Notes under the pieces: model-generated
What the model was told of the DNA's origin: nothing
Database searches by the model: none
Seen by the model: the letters and a program-made list of their open reading frames with translations, nothing else
Part shown: one piece after another, positions 1 through 11,526 of the stretch
Numbering within the stretch: the first letter of the stretch is position 1
Layout: the number at the start of each line of letters is the position of its first letter
Translations under genes and position numbers: made by a program
Assembly: GCF_034190915.1 (NCBI RefSeq)
Contig: NW_026947507.1
Coordinates: 33,393,001 to 33,457,000 of the forward strand
Reading direction: 5' to 3'
Origin: Cavia porcellus
Taxonomy: Eukaryota; Chordata; Mammalia; Rodentia; Caviidae
DNA length: 64,000 bases

Positions 1-168
1 AGCCAGCCATGGTAGCATATACATGTAATCCCAGTCACGTGGGAAGCTGCGGCACAAAGATCACAAGGTTGAGTCCATGCGCAACTTAAGACTCAAAAAA
101 CCAAAAGTTAACAGGGGCCATATATACAGCTCAGTGCAAAGGTTCTGAGTTCAATTCTTGGTAACACA
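1..168 (+). mobile_element. B1-dID dimeric SINE (left edge cut by window)
   Basis: A 7SL/B1-like left part (catgtaatcccag...) joined through an A-rich linker to an ID-like right part (tatacagctcagtgcaaagg ... gttcaattcttggtaa). The fused arrangement is typical of the B1-dID family of squirrel-related and dormouse-related rodents and is a main clue to the host. Confidence 0.75.
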
Positions 169-179
169 TATAGTAAATT

Positions 180-720
180 TATAACATAGGTATGAACCAG
201 CGACCCCACTATTGACCTAAGAAAAAAGAAAATAAATATTCATAGAAAAATTTGTACAAAAAAATAGTCACGGTAGTACTATTTGAAGTTGTCAAAACCT
301 GAAAACAACCCAAATATCCTCCGAAGCCGAATGAATAAAAGAAATTGTGGTAAATTCATAAAATTAAATACTACTAAGTAAAAAAAAAAAAAAGGAACGA
401 ACTCATCAAATACTCAGCAACATGAATGAATCTCAAAATGTGTATTCTGAGTGAGAGACACCACATCAGAAAGAATATAACCCGTATAAAATTCTGGAGA
501 ATACTAGTACATACTGGAAAAATGCAGATCAGTGGTTGGTTAAGGGTGAGGGGAGGCACAGAGTGGAGCAGAGCAGTGAGGGTCTTTAGGAGTTAGGGAG
601 AGATATGCTCACAACGTGGAGTGAGGTGATGGTTTCACAAAGTATACACAGGTCAAACCTTAACAAGTTGTATACTCTATGTTCCATTTGCTGTGTGTTA
701 ATAATATAACCTCTATAATA
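180..720 (+). mobile_element. L1 3' end fragment
   Basis: Contains L1 3'-end phrases such as gaaaacaacccaaatatcc and gatcagtggttggttaaggg. Old and mutated. An A-run lies at about 379-393. Confidence 0.65.
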
Positions 721-844
721 TTATTTTTAAGCTAATTTTAAATTTAAAAAACAAACCTCTACATTTGGAAGTACATATTCTGTATCTTGCTTTTGGTAGG
801 AATCAGGAAGAAATCTTCAAAGGCCTGATCTTTCTGTCTGATGT

Positions 845-1910
845 CTAAAACAGTGGTTCTATAGGTTTAGGTTGCCTAAGAATTCCTGAGGTGGTCATTT
901 GAACTACAGATTCCAAGGTTTCTCCAAGATGTAGGCTGAAACATTATATTTTTCTGATAAAAAAAAGAATGTGCAGCATGTGATTTAAAGGTAATACATA
1001 TTCAATATTCTTTATTGTGAATTTCTTTTGACTAATGGATTCAGAGTGCTTCTTTTGTCTTTTCCCAAACTCTTGTGCCTATCGCCAACCTGGCTTCTGA
1101 CTGATACACAAGTGTGCTTCTAGCCTAAGTATTGGTCACTCATTTGTTTACACTGGCAGATAAACACAGGAAAACATCATCCATTGTTCTTATATTATTA
1201 AAGATTTTTATTAATAAAATATTAACTAATAATATTAAGGACTTCTTTGCTGAGTCTGTCAGTCTTCTTTGAAAATTATAAGACTATTTCCTCAATTTTG
1301 TACTGTTTATAACGTAATAGCCATGGGCATGACACATATTAATCTACATTATTAACATCTTCTCATCATTGTCCAGATAGTCAGCAAAGAAATAAACCCA
1401 GTGTGGTTACTGTTTGCCAGTTTCCACTGTGCGAATTGTAAACACCCCTACATGGCAGACTTAAAGTTACCACTATACGTGGAGGTGGAAAAACTTGGTA
1501 ATATACAGCATTCGGTCTTTCTCCCATAGAGATACAATGGACATGACCACCAGAGCAAACATATGAAATGCAGTCAAGTTCATAGGCATGCTAAGTTTTA
1601 AATATTTATTATTTTCATTTTTAGTTCAATTTGTGAGTTTATATAATTTAATATGTAATGACTTTAGTAGCTAGCTCCTAAAATTCCTTGAAATTTAATA
1701 GTTAGTTCTTATGAACTGATATAAATTGGTTCCAGCATTTGTGCCTCCATGGCAGATCTAAAGAAATAGATTCTCCTGGGTGACTCAAGAATTTGCATTT
1801 TTAATATCTCCCAAGATGATTCTGATGTAAAATACTGGTGAGACTCTAATTGCATTTTTAAAATTTTAGCTAGTACCATTGTCTGAACATTTGTGTGCAC
1901 CTAAAAAACA
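845..1910. other. AT-rich intergenic stretch with weak hAT/Charlie-like fragments
   Basis: Around 850-930 (cagtggttctataggtttag) and 1720-1850 there are weak resemblances to MER5/Charlie-type DNA transposons. Nothing else is recognised and no gene is supported up to 2170. Confidence 0.3.
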
Positions 1911-2174
1911 TAGACCGAAACGTAGTTCCCAATATATGGTATTAAGAGGTGGTGATTAATTGAACAAAACTGTTTGCAGTCTCACTGTTTGAAAGTCCCC
2001 TCTATATGCTTTAATTTTGTAACTTCAACAACTATTTCTAAGATGACAATATGTAATTAACTAGTGATTTCCTACTGTTTATTTTTCTGAAATTCTGTAT
2101 AACTTGTATCCTTTTTCTGTTTTTTTTTTTTCTTTTTTCTCCTTAAATAAAATTTTAAAAAAAAGAGGTGGTGA

Positions 2175-2440
2175 TTAGATCAGGAAGGCAGAACACTCAT
2201 AAATGAGATTAGTGTCCTTATAAAAGCGACACCAGGGAGCTTGTTTACCTTATAGCATGTGCAGACACAAGTAGAAGACACCATCATTAACCAGAAAACA
2301 ACTCATCAGACACCAAATTTCCTGGCACCTTGATCTGGGACCTCCCAGCCACCAGAACTGTAAGAAATCAATTTCTGTAGTCTTTTTGGCCTGTGGCCTT
2401 TTGTTATAGCAGCCTGAATTGTCTAAGTCAATAAATGGGC
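2175..2440 (+). mobile_element. MLT1-type MaLR LTR
   Basis: Follows the MLT1 order: gattagtgtccttataaaa, ... cctcccagccaccagaactg, ... ttttgttatagcagcctgaa. Sense orientation. Non-coding LTR of an ancient retrotransposon. Confidence 0.75.
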
Positions 2441-2529
2441 AACTTTTAGAAACAACAAGTTGTAGGGGAAAATCCAAGATTAAATATTGAGAAAACTGAA
2501 CTGACTCATATGACCTGAGGCAAATCATT

Positions 2530-4290
2530 AACCTTCTTACTTTTCTAATCTAGTTGACAGGGAATGGGCTAAGAAAGGATTAGTAGGTGTAATTTTAAAA
2601 AGATTTACTTACATTTGGAGTACTTACAGGTTAAATGACCAGTGTCTGTAATTCTCTTTAAAATGCTTCAGGAAATGAGATAGAAAAATGTCAGGTCAAG
2701 AGGTAACTAACCTAGATGGTAAAATGTTTTGGTTATGAGCGATTTATTATGCTATTCCTTTTACTTCTGAATATGTTGGAAACTTTGCATAATATAACTT
2801 TCTTATGTCACTTAATAAATATTCTAGGACTCTTTATTTTTTCAAAAACATGCTGCACATCCCTTTTGGGTTTCTAATTCTGTTAATAAAACAAGAAGTC
2901 AGCAATTTGCGTCTACCATGCACTTGCTGGATAGAACTATGAATCTGCTTCAAAGCAAATCAGTGACCAAGCCGGGATCCAGACAACCCTCTGGCCCCTG
3001 ATCACACCAGCGCATTTTCATTTACTCCAAGGGTACGAGGGTGCTGCAGTACCATCTCCCCCCGCAAACAGGGAAGGGAGATGAGAGAGGATGGGTGTGG
3101 GGATGATGATGCACATCTTCTAAGTCCAGTTTGCTGATTTATTCAGAAAACATCCTGCTTTTAGTTACATACAGAATTGGGGACAAACATTACTGAGGGC
3201 AACTAAAAAGTCAGTCACAAATTATCCTCTGATCAGATTCTGAACCATTGAAATGTTATCATTTCTATCAAGTTATATCATTTCAGAATGAAAATAAGAA
3301 AGGAAAGGTGACATAATACAGGTCAAAAGGATATTTTCTTTTCTAGACTGCCATGTGATGTGAGGTTAACCAAACAGTAACGTTTCATAAATGTATTTTC
3401 CTGAATCTAGGAAATTTTCCTAGATCTTCAAGTATTCATGCAGTAAATACTCTTGAGTATCCATCATGTGCAAGGTCACATGTAGAACTTTTATATTGTT
3501 ATATAATTTAATATTTTGGTATATTTAGTTGTCAATAAATTATTATATTGATAATGCTGACCAAAATGTTCAGTTTCAGATTTTAAGGTGCTTCCTATGC
3601 AAATTTGACACAATGATATTAAGGTTGTTAGATTCCATTAAAAATTTCATTTTTTAGTTTGTTAGAATAATTTGTAAAAAGTGAGAAGCAATTACATATT
3701 GTTTACAAAAATAAACATTAAGGATACGGGTTAAAAGTAAAGCAGTGGACAATATATACTATGTAAACTAACTGAAAGTTGGGGTGTCATATTAGTATAA
3801 GATAAAGCAGGCTTCTGAACAGAGAATACTACTGGATCTATAGAGGAGCATTATATAATAATAAAATAATAGATCAGCTAAAAAGTGATCCTGAATATAC
3901 ATTCACCAAACAATAGAATTTTGAAATATGAGAATCATAAACTGGTAGAATTTAAAGATGAAGTGAACAGATCCACGTTTCTTGACTTCACACAGTAGGA
4001 AGGAAAGTATGAGACTCTCACATTGATCTGAGTCTTCTGAAGGGGTTTTAAATGGTCCCAGATAAGTAACATCTGGCACACACCTGAAAATAAAACAAAT
4101 TCCAAGGAAAATGCTTTTGATTTAAACCCTGAGGATTCTAATTGATATAGTTAACCAACCATAAGTTCATTGTACAAGATGATCAAAAATATAAGGAATT
4201 AAGCAACCATGAATAACAGTCCAGAAATAATAACTTAGAACTTCCCAAATTTTTGTACTGGAATTATCAGATACACAATCCAAAACAAGT
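2530..4290. other. AT-rich intergenic DNA, nothing recognised
   Basis: No coding region, RNA gene or clear repeat was recognised. Only short ORFs without similarity to any protein I know. Confidence 0.5.
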
Positions 4291-4294
4291 TTAT

Positions 4295-4665
4295 TGTTAT
4301 GGTTTGTGTCTAGATGTCCCTGCAAAGGCTCATGTGTCATGGGAACAGGCTTCTAGAGTCTGTGATTAACTCATGATCCAATGCAAGGATGATGGGTATG
4401 ATAGTGCTATACCTACCCTAGGATGGGTAGCCTATATACAGGGACAGAAAGAGTCTTCTCTCCTCATTTTTCCTTTTTTGTTCTTGCTGCTTTTGCTGTT
4501 TTCTTCCATCATGAATTGTTGCCCTCTGCCATGTGCCACTCTGCTTTGGAGTCAGCTGAGTATGGACTGAAACCTCCACAAACTGTGAGCTAAATAAACC
4601 TTTCCTCCTTTAACTTTGGGCATTGGGTATTTTGTCTCAGCAATGAGAGAAAAGTAACCAACACA
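4295..4665 (+). mobile_element. Solo MaLR LTR with perfect 5-bp target duplication
   Basis: Begins TGTTATGGTTTG and ends ACCAACACA, the boundaries of MaLR-type LTRs. It is flanked by TTTAT at 4290-4294 and TTTAT at 4666-4670, a perfect 5-bp target-site duplication. Length 371 bp. An internal AATAAA (ctaaataaacc) serves as the LTR poly(A) signal. No internal retroviral sequence remains, so it is a solo LTR. Confidence 0.85.
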
Positions 4666-4989
4666 TTTATATAAAAGGGAACAAAAGTAGTTGGTAAGCA
4701 AACAGCAAAGCATTTCAAAAACAAACCAACAAGTTGGAAAGATAGATCTTTAAAAGGTAACCAATTCACATTAAAGTCTCAATGACTAAAATAACATATT
4801 AGATGTAACCAAAAAGAATTGGTACATTGGAAGAGAAAGTAGATAAAACAGCATGGGTTCCTGTGAGGCTTTATGGGAAATTAAAGAATGTGTCATGCAC
4901 CAACTGACATGAATTAAAATAAACCTAATTCTAGACACACTTTAGTGAAACTGAAGAACACGAAAAGAAACTTATCTTAAATGCTAAGA

Positions 4990-5185
4990 TAATCATATTT
5001 TCTATTGTCCAAACTGAGACACTTTTTTGGAGCACTGAAGAGAACATTCTCAACTATTAACCAAAAAACCAAAAACTTAAAATGAGTTCTCTAGCCAAAC
5101 CCAGATACCAGGACATTCTATTTAAAAACAGTGAGAAAACATCAGTTATTCATAATAACAGATAAACCACAGGCTTTTTGCTGTG
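4990..5185 (+). mobile_element. L1/HAL1-like fragment, left part
   Basis: Weak resemblance to L1-lineage sequence that continues after the LTR at 5600-5885 (gagacattttcaggtaaaca). The LTR between them would be a later insertion. Confidence 0.35.
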
Positions 5186-5188
5186 ACT

Positions 5189-5592
5189 TCAATATAGTTT
5201 GTCTCCCGAAGATTCACATGTGGCAAACTGTGTCTCCCGTGTGGTGGTAAGAGATGGTGTGGAACCTCTAGAGGCAGGGTTTGATAGGTGATTCTTGGGT
5301 CACGTGGGGCAAATCCTTGAAAAGGATTAAGGTATTTCTCTCCAGACCTCTTTGTAATTCTTAGAAAAGAGTCTTATATTTTTAAAGTCTAAGTCTGACC
5401 TCTTCCTCTCTCTGACTTTGTTTGGAGATGTGATGGTTAATTCCCACCATGGTGAGACATCAACCACAGTTAGGTCCTCATCAGAGACCACCCAGGGAGC
5501 TCCCCATAGCCTCCCCCAAACTTAGGCTTTCAAAATGCTGGAAATATGAGACAAATAACCCTCTTTACTTTATAAGCAGGCTGACTAATAGT
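5189..5592 (+). mobile_element. MaLR/MLT1-type LTR
   Basis: Starts with an atatagtttgtctccc phrase, has the typical middle part (ggcagggtttgataggtgat) and ends near gcaggctgactaatag. Sense orientation, diverged. No clear target duplication. Confidence 0.6.
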
Positions 5593-5944
5593 CTCAGGGG
5601 CCACAGTGGAAGCCAGAGAACTATCAAATGATAACTGCAAAACACTGAAAGCAAGCTATAGAGATCAAATTATGAATTCAGGAAAACTGTATTCCAAGAA
5701 TAAAGCAGAGGTAGAGACATTTTCAGGTAAACAAAACTGAGAACTTACTTCTTCTGCATCTTCACTATGGAAACTTCTCAGGAAAAGGAAAACAAAAAAT
5801 AGCAGTATGGCAGGAGGGAAATGTGAACTATAAGACAAATGAATGAATAATTAAACAAAATATAATCTTATGTGCATACCTAAAGCAGATATTGGCAATA
5901 TAAAATAATAATGTCTAATTTGCTGGTTTGAAAAAGAAACCAAG

Positions 5945-6086
5945 ATTCAAAAGTTCAAGCCCAGCTGAGAAAATTTCATGACTTAGCAAGACTCAGTCTC
6001 AAATTAAAAACAATAAATCAGTTTTTTAAAAAAGGGCTGGGGATATAGCTCAGTGCGAAGGCCCTGGTTTCAGTCCCAAGTATAGA
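5945..6086 (+). mobile_element. B1-dID SINE whose tail runs into a purine tract
   Basis: B1 3' half (gacttagcaagactcagtct) then gggctggggatatagctcag of the ID part, with the tRNA-like internal promoter boxes. The expected A-rich tail has become the purine tract that follows. Confidence 0.75.
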
Positions 6087-6362
6087 AAGAGAAGAGGTAA
6101 GGGAAGGGAAAAGAGAGGGAAGGGGAAGGTAGAAGAGAGGACAGGGGAGGGGAGGGGAGGGGAATAGAGGAGAAGAGAGGAGAGGAGAGGAGAAGGGAAA
6201 GGAGGGGAGGACAGGACAGGACAGGAAAAGAAAGGAAAGAAAAGGAAAAGACAGGGAAGGAAAGGGAGGGAAGGGAAAGGAAGGGAAGGGAAGGGAAGGG
6301 AAGGGAAGCGAAGGGAAGGGAAGGGAAGTGAAGGGAAGGGAAGCGAAGGGAAGGGAAGAGAA
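6084..6362 (+). repeat. Polypurine tract, (GGGAA)n and related
   Basis: About 280 bp made almost entirely of A and G, ending in regular AAGGG repeats from about 6260. It begins at the end of a SINE, so it probably grew from the SINE tail. The antisense proline/serine-rich open frame through it is an artefact of the repeat. Confidence 0.95.
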
Positions 6363-6654
6363 AGTATTCAGCATTATTTAAGTAAACTGAAATATCTAGA
6401 GATTTAGTACCATCAATGTCGGATAAAGATTATCTAGCACAAGTTCTGTAGACATAATAAAGGAAAGTCTATGAAATCTACATGAGGTACTAAATGGAAC
6501 TATCGCTACAGCATGATGCAATAGAGAACTAGGAAATGTGGAACCAGATTAACTCATTTGCATGTGGCTTTAACTCGGTCTGTTTTATGTAATCTTTAGC
6601 TCATTGTCAATAATAACATTTAGTACTAGAAACAAGTCTTACTTGCTTGCTAAA

Positions 6655-6992
6655 GTTGCTATCATAAAATACTATAGGTTGGGTGGCATAACAAGGTTAT
6701 TTTCTTGTGATTATGACCTTTTCTCAAGATTATTTTGTAAGGTGCAACTCCTGAGTTTAAGATGCAGGCAAGTGTGGTTTCTCCTGTGGTTTCTCCTGTG
6801 GATGGTTGCCCTCTCACTGTGTCCTCTCGTGGTCTTCCTCTGTACACACATCCCTCGTGTCTCTCTGTGTCCGAGTTTCCTCTTCATGTGGCAGTAGTCA
6901 GAATGGCTTGGGATCCACCCAGCTGGTCTCACTTTACCTTAAACATCATATTAATGGCCCCGTCTCCAAGTATGGATGCATTTTGAGGTAGT
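6655..6992 (-). mobile_element. MLT1-type LTR, antisense
   Basis: Reads in reverse the MLT1 pattern: gctatcataaaatactatag, gggtggcataacaagg, then tgtctctctgtgtccgagtt and ggccccgtctccaagtatgg. Several overlapping ORFs here are chance frames in the LTR. Confidence 0.75.
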
Positions 6993-7068
6993 GAGGTATA
7001 ACTTAGTCTATTGTAAAACTAAATGTTTGCATAATATACAGGAATACATAAATAATTTTTGAAATAAG

Positions 7069-7111
7069 TCAGGTACATCAGTTGTACCACTGAGCTACTT
7101 TCCCGGCCCAA
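7069..7111 (-). mobile_element. ID element fragment, antisense
   Basis: gttgtaccactgagctactt followed by cccggccc is the reverse complement of the ID 5' half with its A box. Confidence 0.55.
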
Positions 7112-7439
7112 CCTTGGAATAATTACTCAAAGAAGTATCACAGAGCAATAACATGAATGAATTACAAGTGAAATAAAACAAAAACAGAATATAGCTTTGT
7201 GATATGTACATTTGAGATCATATTTTTTAAGGGCAAAAGAATGATTACACTGAAATTCAAAAAGTGATTTACCATTCACCTTCCTGGGGAGCAAAAAGGG
7301 GTTTATCTTGGAAGTAGACCCCAGCATTGGTAATGTTCTCATTCATAAGTTGGGTGGCAGGCTTTTGTGTATGAATTTGCCTATACATGTTTACACATGT
7401 TCATAATTACACATATTATTTTGTATATACAGTATTATC

Positions 7440-7765
7440 GATAATATTCATTATTAAAATAATTCTTAAGGATGGAAATGGAGACATGTTGGTTATAGGA
7501 CAGAAAGTGAGAGCATAGGTAGGTTCTGGAGGTCTATTGTGCCCATATGATGGCTATAATTAATTATAAACTATTATATAACTGAAAATGGCAAAGAGAT
7601 TCAATGTGCTTGCTTGCTTGTGATGTGTGTCTTGCTACAAAAAAAGTTATATGAGAGGACGTGTATACTAACTAGCTTGATTTAATAATTTTACAATATT
7701 TACATATATGAAACCATCACACTGTGCACCATGAATACATAAACTTTTTATTTGTTAATTTTACT
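7440..7765 (+). mobile_element. L1 3' UTR fragment
   Basis: Contains the L1 3'-end phrases ggttctggaggtctattgtg and accatcacactgtgcaccat. Sense orientation. Confidence 0.6.
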
Positions 7766-8077
7766 TTAGTAAAGCTTGATGGGGGGGTCATGTCTTGTGA
7801 TGACATATTTTCCTGTGGATCTGAGAATGGATGCTAACTTATTTACAGTACTTTATAACTGTCTTTATTTCTTGTTATAGTTTTAGAATAATTTACTTGT
7901 GGGCATAAAATAATATGAAGTCTATGTAGGGAATGCAATATGTCTGATTCTCTTTCCTCCTTGCTGTGATTTTATTCTATGATCATAACAAAAGCACCAC
8001 CAAAACTATTTCATTAATATTATTATTCATACAAATTAATAATTGTGACTGTGTATTCAACTGACAGCTTTATTGAC

Positions 8078-8222
8078 AACGGGTTCTCAGCCTCACCAGT
8101 ATCCACAACTTCTATGGGATGATTCCTCCTTGGGAACAGCAGTCTTGTGCCCAGCGTAGGATGTGAACAGCATTCCTAATTTTTAACACTAGATGTCAGT
8201 AGCACATCCCTGCTCCCCACCC
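8078..8222 (+). mobile_element. MER5A-like hAT fragment
   Basis: gggttctcagcctcaccagt ... ctagatgtcagtagcacatc follows the MER5A pattern of a non-autonomous hAT-Charlie transposon. Diverged; remaining sequence 7780-9550 shows nothing else I recognise. Confidence 0.6.
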
Positions 8223-9556
8223 ATTAGTGAAGAGAAATACAATCTCTGGACCTTCCTAAACACCTTTGGAACAAAAATCCCCTCCAGCTGCTAAAGCATT
8301 CCTGATGCAAATAACACTAAAACACTCCACACTGAAATTATTTTTGTCATATCTCATTCTATTTTTTCACCTTGACAAATAAATCTTTGTTTTATTCCTT
8401 AATATGAGTTTAGTTTGCCACCAACACAATATTGACATTATCATGTTAAAACGCTCATGAATCATCCTGTAATGTCTCACATTACAGAAGAACTGTGACT
8501 AAGAGTGAAGGTGCCTTAACTTCTCTGTGTTATCTTGATAACAAATTTTAAGCTTCTGTATTTGTGGATTAACCTATGTTTCTACTTAAACTTTCCTAAT
8601 GATGTTATAGGAACTACAAAATGCTGTACGGAAAGTTTTCTTACCATTTTTTATATAAACCTCTTTGCATAAGTATTTCTTATATTGTATTTACAAAAAA
8701 ATAAAATTATAGGCTTATGGTTATGATTATATTGTCAACTTTCTTTACCAAAGAGTTACACTAATTCACATCACCATTATCTTTGGTTTAAAACAGTAAC
8801 ATCCACTCTTCTAAACTCTACCTACACTAAGAATTTTCTATCTGATTTTCTCAGGTCTTTGAAGTTTTCAGACATTGTTATTACTGTGATCAAAAGTGAA
8901 AACCTTGTTTCATGATTTTTCACCTAGCTTTTATTGATTGGCAGCTATTTAGTGCCTAGGCTCTAAAGTACCGCCCTTCTCACCTCAAAAATATTCAATC
9001 AGACATGCAAATAGAGAAACAAGTTTTAGGTAAGAAACATATAAGTTAGAGATAAGTTCAGGGAAAAAATGGGAAAATCAATTAAAGAGAACATGAAGAT
9101 TCCCTCCTTAGTCCATGCTTTGCAGTGTTACGATGTCCAGCAATGTGACACATCTACACCATTTCTAAGATGAAAATGTCACATCTGCTAGTGCACCAAA
9201 GTCAGATTTGCTCTTACTATGATGCCAGGAAATCTCCTGTTCTGGAAACACTACATAATTCAAATCAAAAGCTTTAGCTTTTATTCGGACTCAAGCCACC
9301 AGCACAAAGCATCTTATCTTTCTTTTCTTTTGTGAGTTAAAACATCTGAAAATTTTAGTTCTGAAACTTCAAAGTTACCTTCTTGAGACATAAACTGTAT
9401 GGATTTAGAAAAAGGATTTTAGAGTTAATTGTTTTACCCTTAAATTTTACTTTATGCTCTTACATGGATTATACAATTATAAGAGAAAAAACAGGCATCA
9501 TTACCAATTTGACAGAAATGAAAAGAGTTCTAAGAAAATGTCATCAGCAATTAGAC

Positions 9557-9655
9557 AGGGGCTGTGGGTGTGATTCAGTGATAGAGAACTTGCCTAGCAT
9601 CTGCAAGCTCTGGGTTCAGTCTTCAGCACTGGAAGAAAGAAAAAGGCAAAATGGA
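9557..9655 (+). mobile_element. ID SINE
   Basis: ggggctgtgggtgtgattca ... cttgcctagcat ... gggttcagtcttcagcac and an A/G-rich tail. tRNA-derived; it is not a functional tRNA gene. Confidence 0.75.
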
Positions 9656-9729
9656 AAAATTTCTGTCTAAGCACACAGTCTACCTAACTGTGTTAAGAAT
9701 AAATACAAAATATGAATAGACCTTTAACA

Positions 9730-10261
9730 ATTGGCAATCAAAGAAATTACACAAAGAAAAACCCAGCACCATGGAAATTTACTGGTGAATTCTATCAAAT
9801 ATTTCAGAAGAATTAGCATCTATCTTTCTCAAAGTCTTTCAGAAAATTAAAGAGGATGAAACATTTAGAACATTTGGAATGACCCCAGGTTTTGACCCTG
9901 ATAACAAAGCCAGACAAAGACACTGCGATAAAACTACAACTCAGTCTCCCATGGAGATGTTTGTGCAAACATCTTCATCAAAACACTCAAAAATCAAATT
10001 TAGCAGCATACTAAAAGGGTTACACACTACCAGCTTTTGAGATTTATTCCTAGGATGCAGTTATTTCAATATATGAAAATCAACCAATGAAATATATCAT
10101 ATGCAAGAATAAATCCAACTGATGCATAAAAGCATTTAACAAAATCCAATCTGCTTTCATGATAAAAAAAAGGAACATAAGTAAATTTTTAAACATTATT
10201 AAAGCAACAATAAAAATCCCACAGATAATATCATACTTGATGGTAAAAGCCTGAAAGCTTT
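9730..10261 (+). mobile_element. L1 ORF2 fragment, left part (host of the GOT2 pseudogene)
   Basis: Diverged L1 reverse-transcriptase region, recognisable from its typical order of A-rich phrases (tactggtgaattctatcaaa, then the 'aaatccaac' region). It stops at the GOT2 retrocopy and resumes at 11527. No open ORF2 remains. Confidence 0.75.
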
Positions 10262-11526
10262 CGGTAGGGGGCTGGTGGTAGTTCTGCAGTAATTTTATTG
10301 TAACAGAGAAACCAGGCTGCAGTAAGTCTACACGATTAGAGCAGATGGTGGTTACCTTTCCAAAAGGGGAAGTGCCTCTTCTCTCTTGACTACACCGCAC
10401 TGCCCAGGTGGCAATGAAATGAGTGGTTCTGGGGAAAGGAACCTTCCAGCTGGCAGAGGCAACCTCCCAGCGGGGGACAGCTGCACAACCCCTGAAGCAG
10501 ACACTGAAGTAAAGTGTAGCCACCTACTTTCCACTATTCTTCGCTAAGGAGAAGGAATGGTATGAGCAGAGAATTATGTTCTTCATTCTTCACTAAATCC
10601 TGAGAGACAGGGTCGATGATCAATCAAGCAGTAGAATGAGGTGAAAATCTGGCTAGCCATCATAAGGCTTCACGCCTAAAGAAAAGTATAGCCATGGTAA
10701 AGAGGAGCGCCTTCTCTCTCCTTTTGTTAAATAAGCCAGGAAAACAGCATGCATTGCTTTCCTTGCTGCAGGAAATACACTCATTGGTTTGCGTGAAGCC
10801 TGATTCTGCAATTTGCTCTGTTGATCAGGTTGTTCCACCATGGAGGACAACATAATGACCATGAATGACAGACTAGTTCTTCTTTCATAGCTTCTACTAT
10901 GAGCTGTCTCATGCTGGGTCCACAGAGGAAACCCTAAAACCACATGATGCTTCAGTTAAGCTTCTGAAATACTGTAATGTCCTGAATGCAGGTTTTTTGG
11001 TGCTGTGACTTTCCTGCATGTATAAACTTTTTTAGAAAACTTGGGGACCAAAGAATGGGGGAGAGTTTGGTTTACAGCCACAAAGTTCCAGACCAGCTAC
11101 CCTGCCTCTGCACTATTTTGCTGTGTGTTCTTTTCTGAGGAACACATTCAACTGTTGAGTGTTACGCATTGTGACTAAAAGGATCCATTGGCCACCATCC
11201 ACTTCCCTCATCTTGCATGTGAATCTTACAACAGCAGAGGCCAAAGACAGAAAGGTTGTCTCTGTGTCTTGCATCTGGAGATTACTTGGTAACCTGATGC
11301 ATGGCATGGACAAGACAGCCCACACTGCCAGTGGTGACCCCTGCCACAGAGATGCAGCCATCTTGCATGTAGAATGAGAACTCCTTGGTTAGTTGCTCTG
11401 CCTGCTCTGGCTTTAGGACTGTGAAACAAAACATTGCAATCTGGTTGGTGATGTGCTGCCAGTTGTGAGGGAAGCCTTCCTTCTTAGGTGGGAGACCAGC
11501 TGGGTGCCTATGCCAATGATGCAGGT
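10262..11526 (-). pseudogene. GOT2: GOT2 processed pseudogene, 5'-truncated (mitochondrial aspartate aminotransferase)
   Basis: On the minus strand, about 240 nt (11285-11526) encode the C-terminal end of mitochondrial aspartate aminotransferase, including [14 protein letters not shown] and HAMHQVTK followed by TAA at 11284-11282. About 1 kb of 3' UTR follows, down to an AATAAA at 10299-10294. A one-base deletion near 11485 breaks the frame, there is a missing codon near FYMQDG, and many substitutions are present. No introns remain, so it arose by retrotransposition, truncated at the 5' end. It interrupts an L1 ORF2 whose halves flank it, and short similar sequences at both edges (GAAAGCTTTC near 10253 and GAAAGCTATTC near 11528) look like a target-site duplication. 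No A-tail is left at the 10262 side. The true GOT2 gene lies elsewhere. Confidence 0.85.

Noticed and set aside
6018..6374. Antisense 118-codon proline/serine/phenylalanine-rich frame
   Set aside because: It is the translation of the polypurine tract; repeats of five bases keep frames open by chance.
10080..10943. Minus-strand frames of 147 and 96 codons
   Set aside because: They fall in the non-coding 3' UTR of the GOT2 retrocopy and in adjacent L1.
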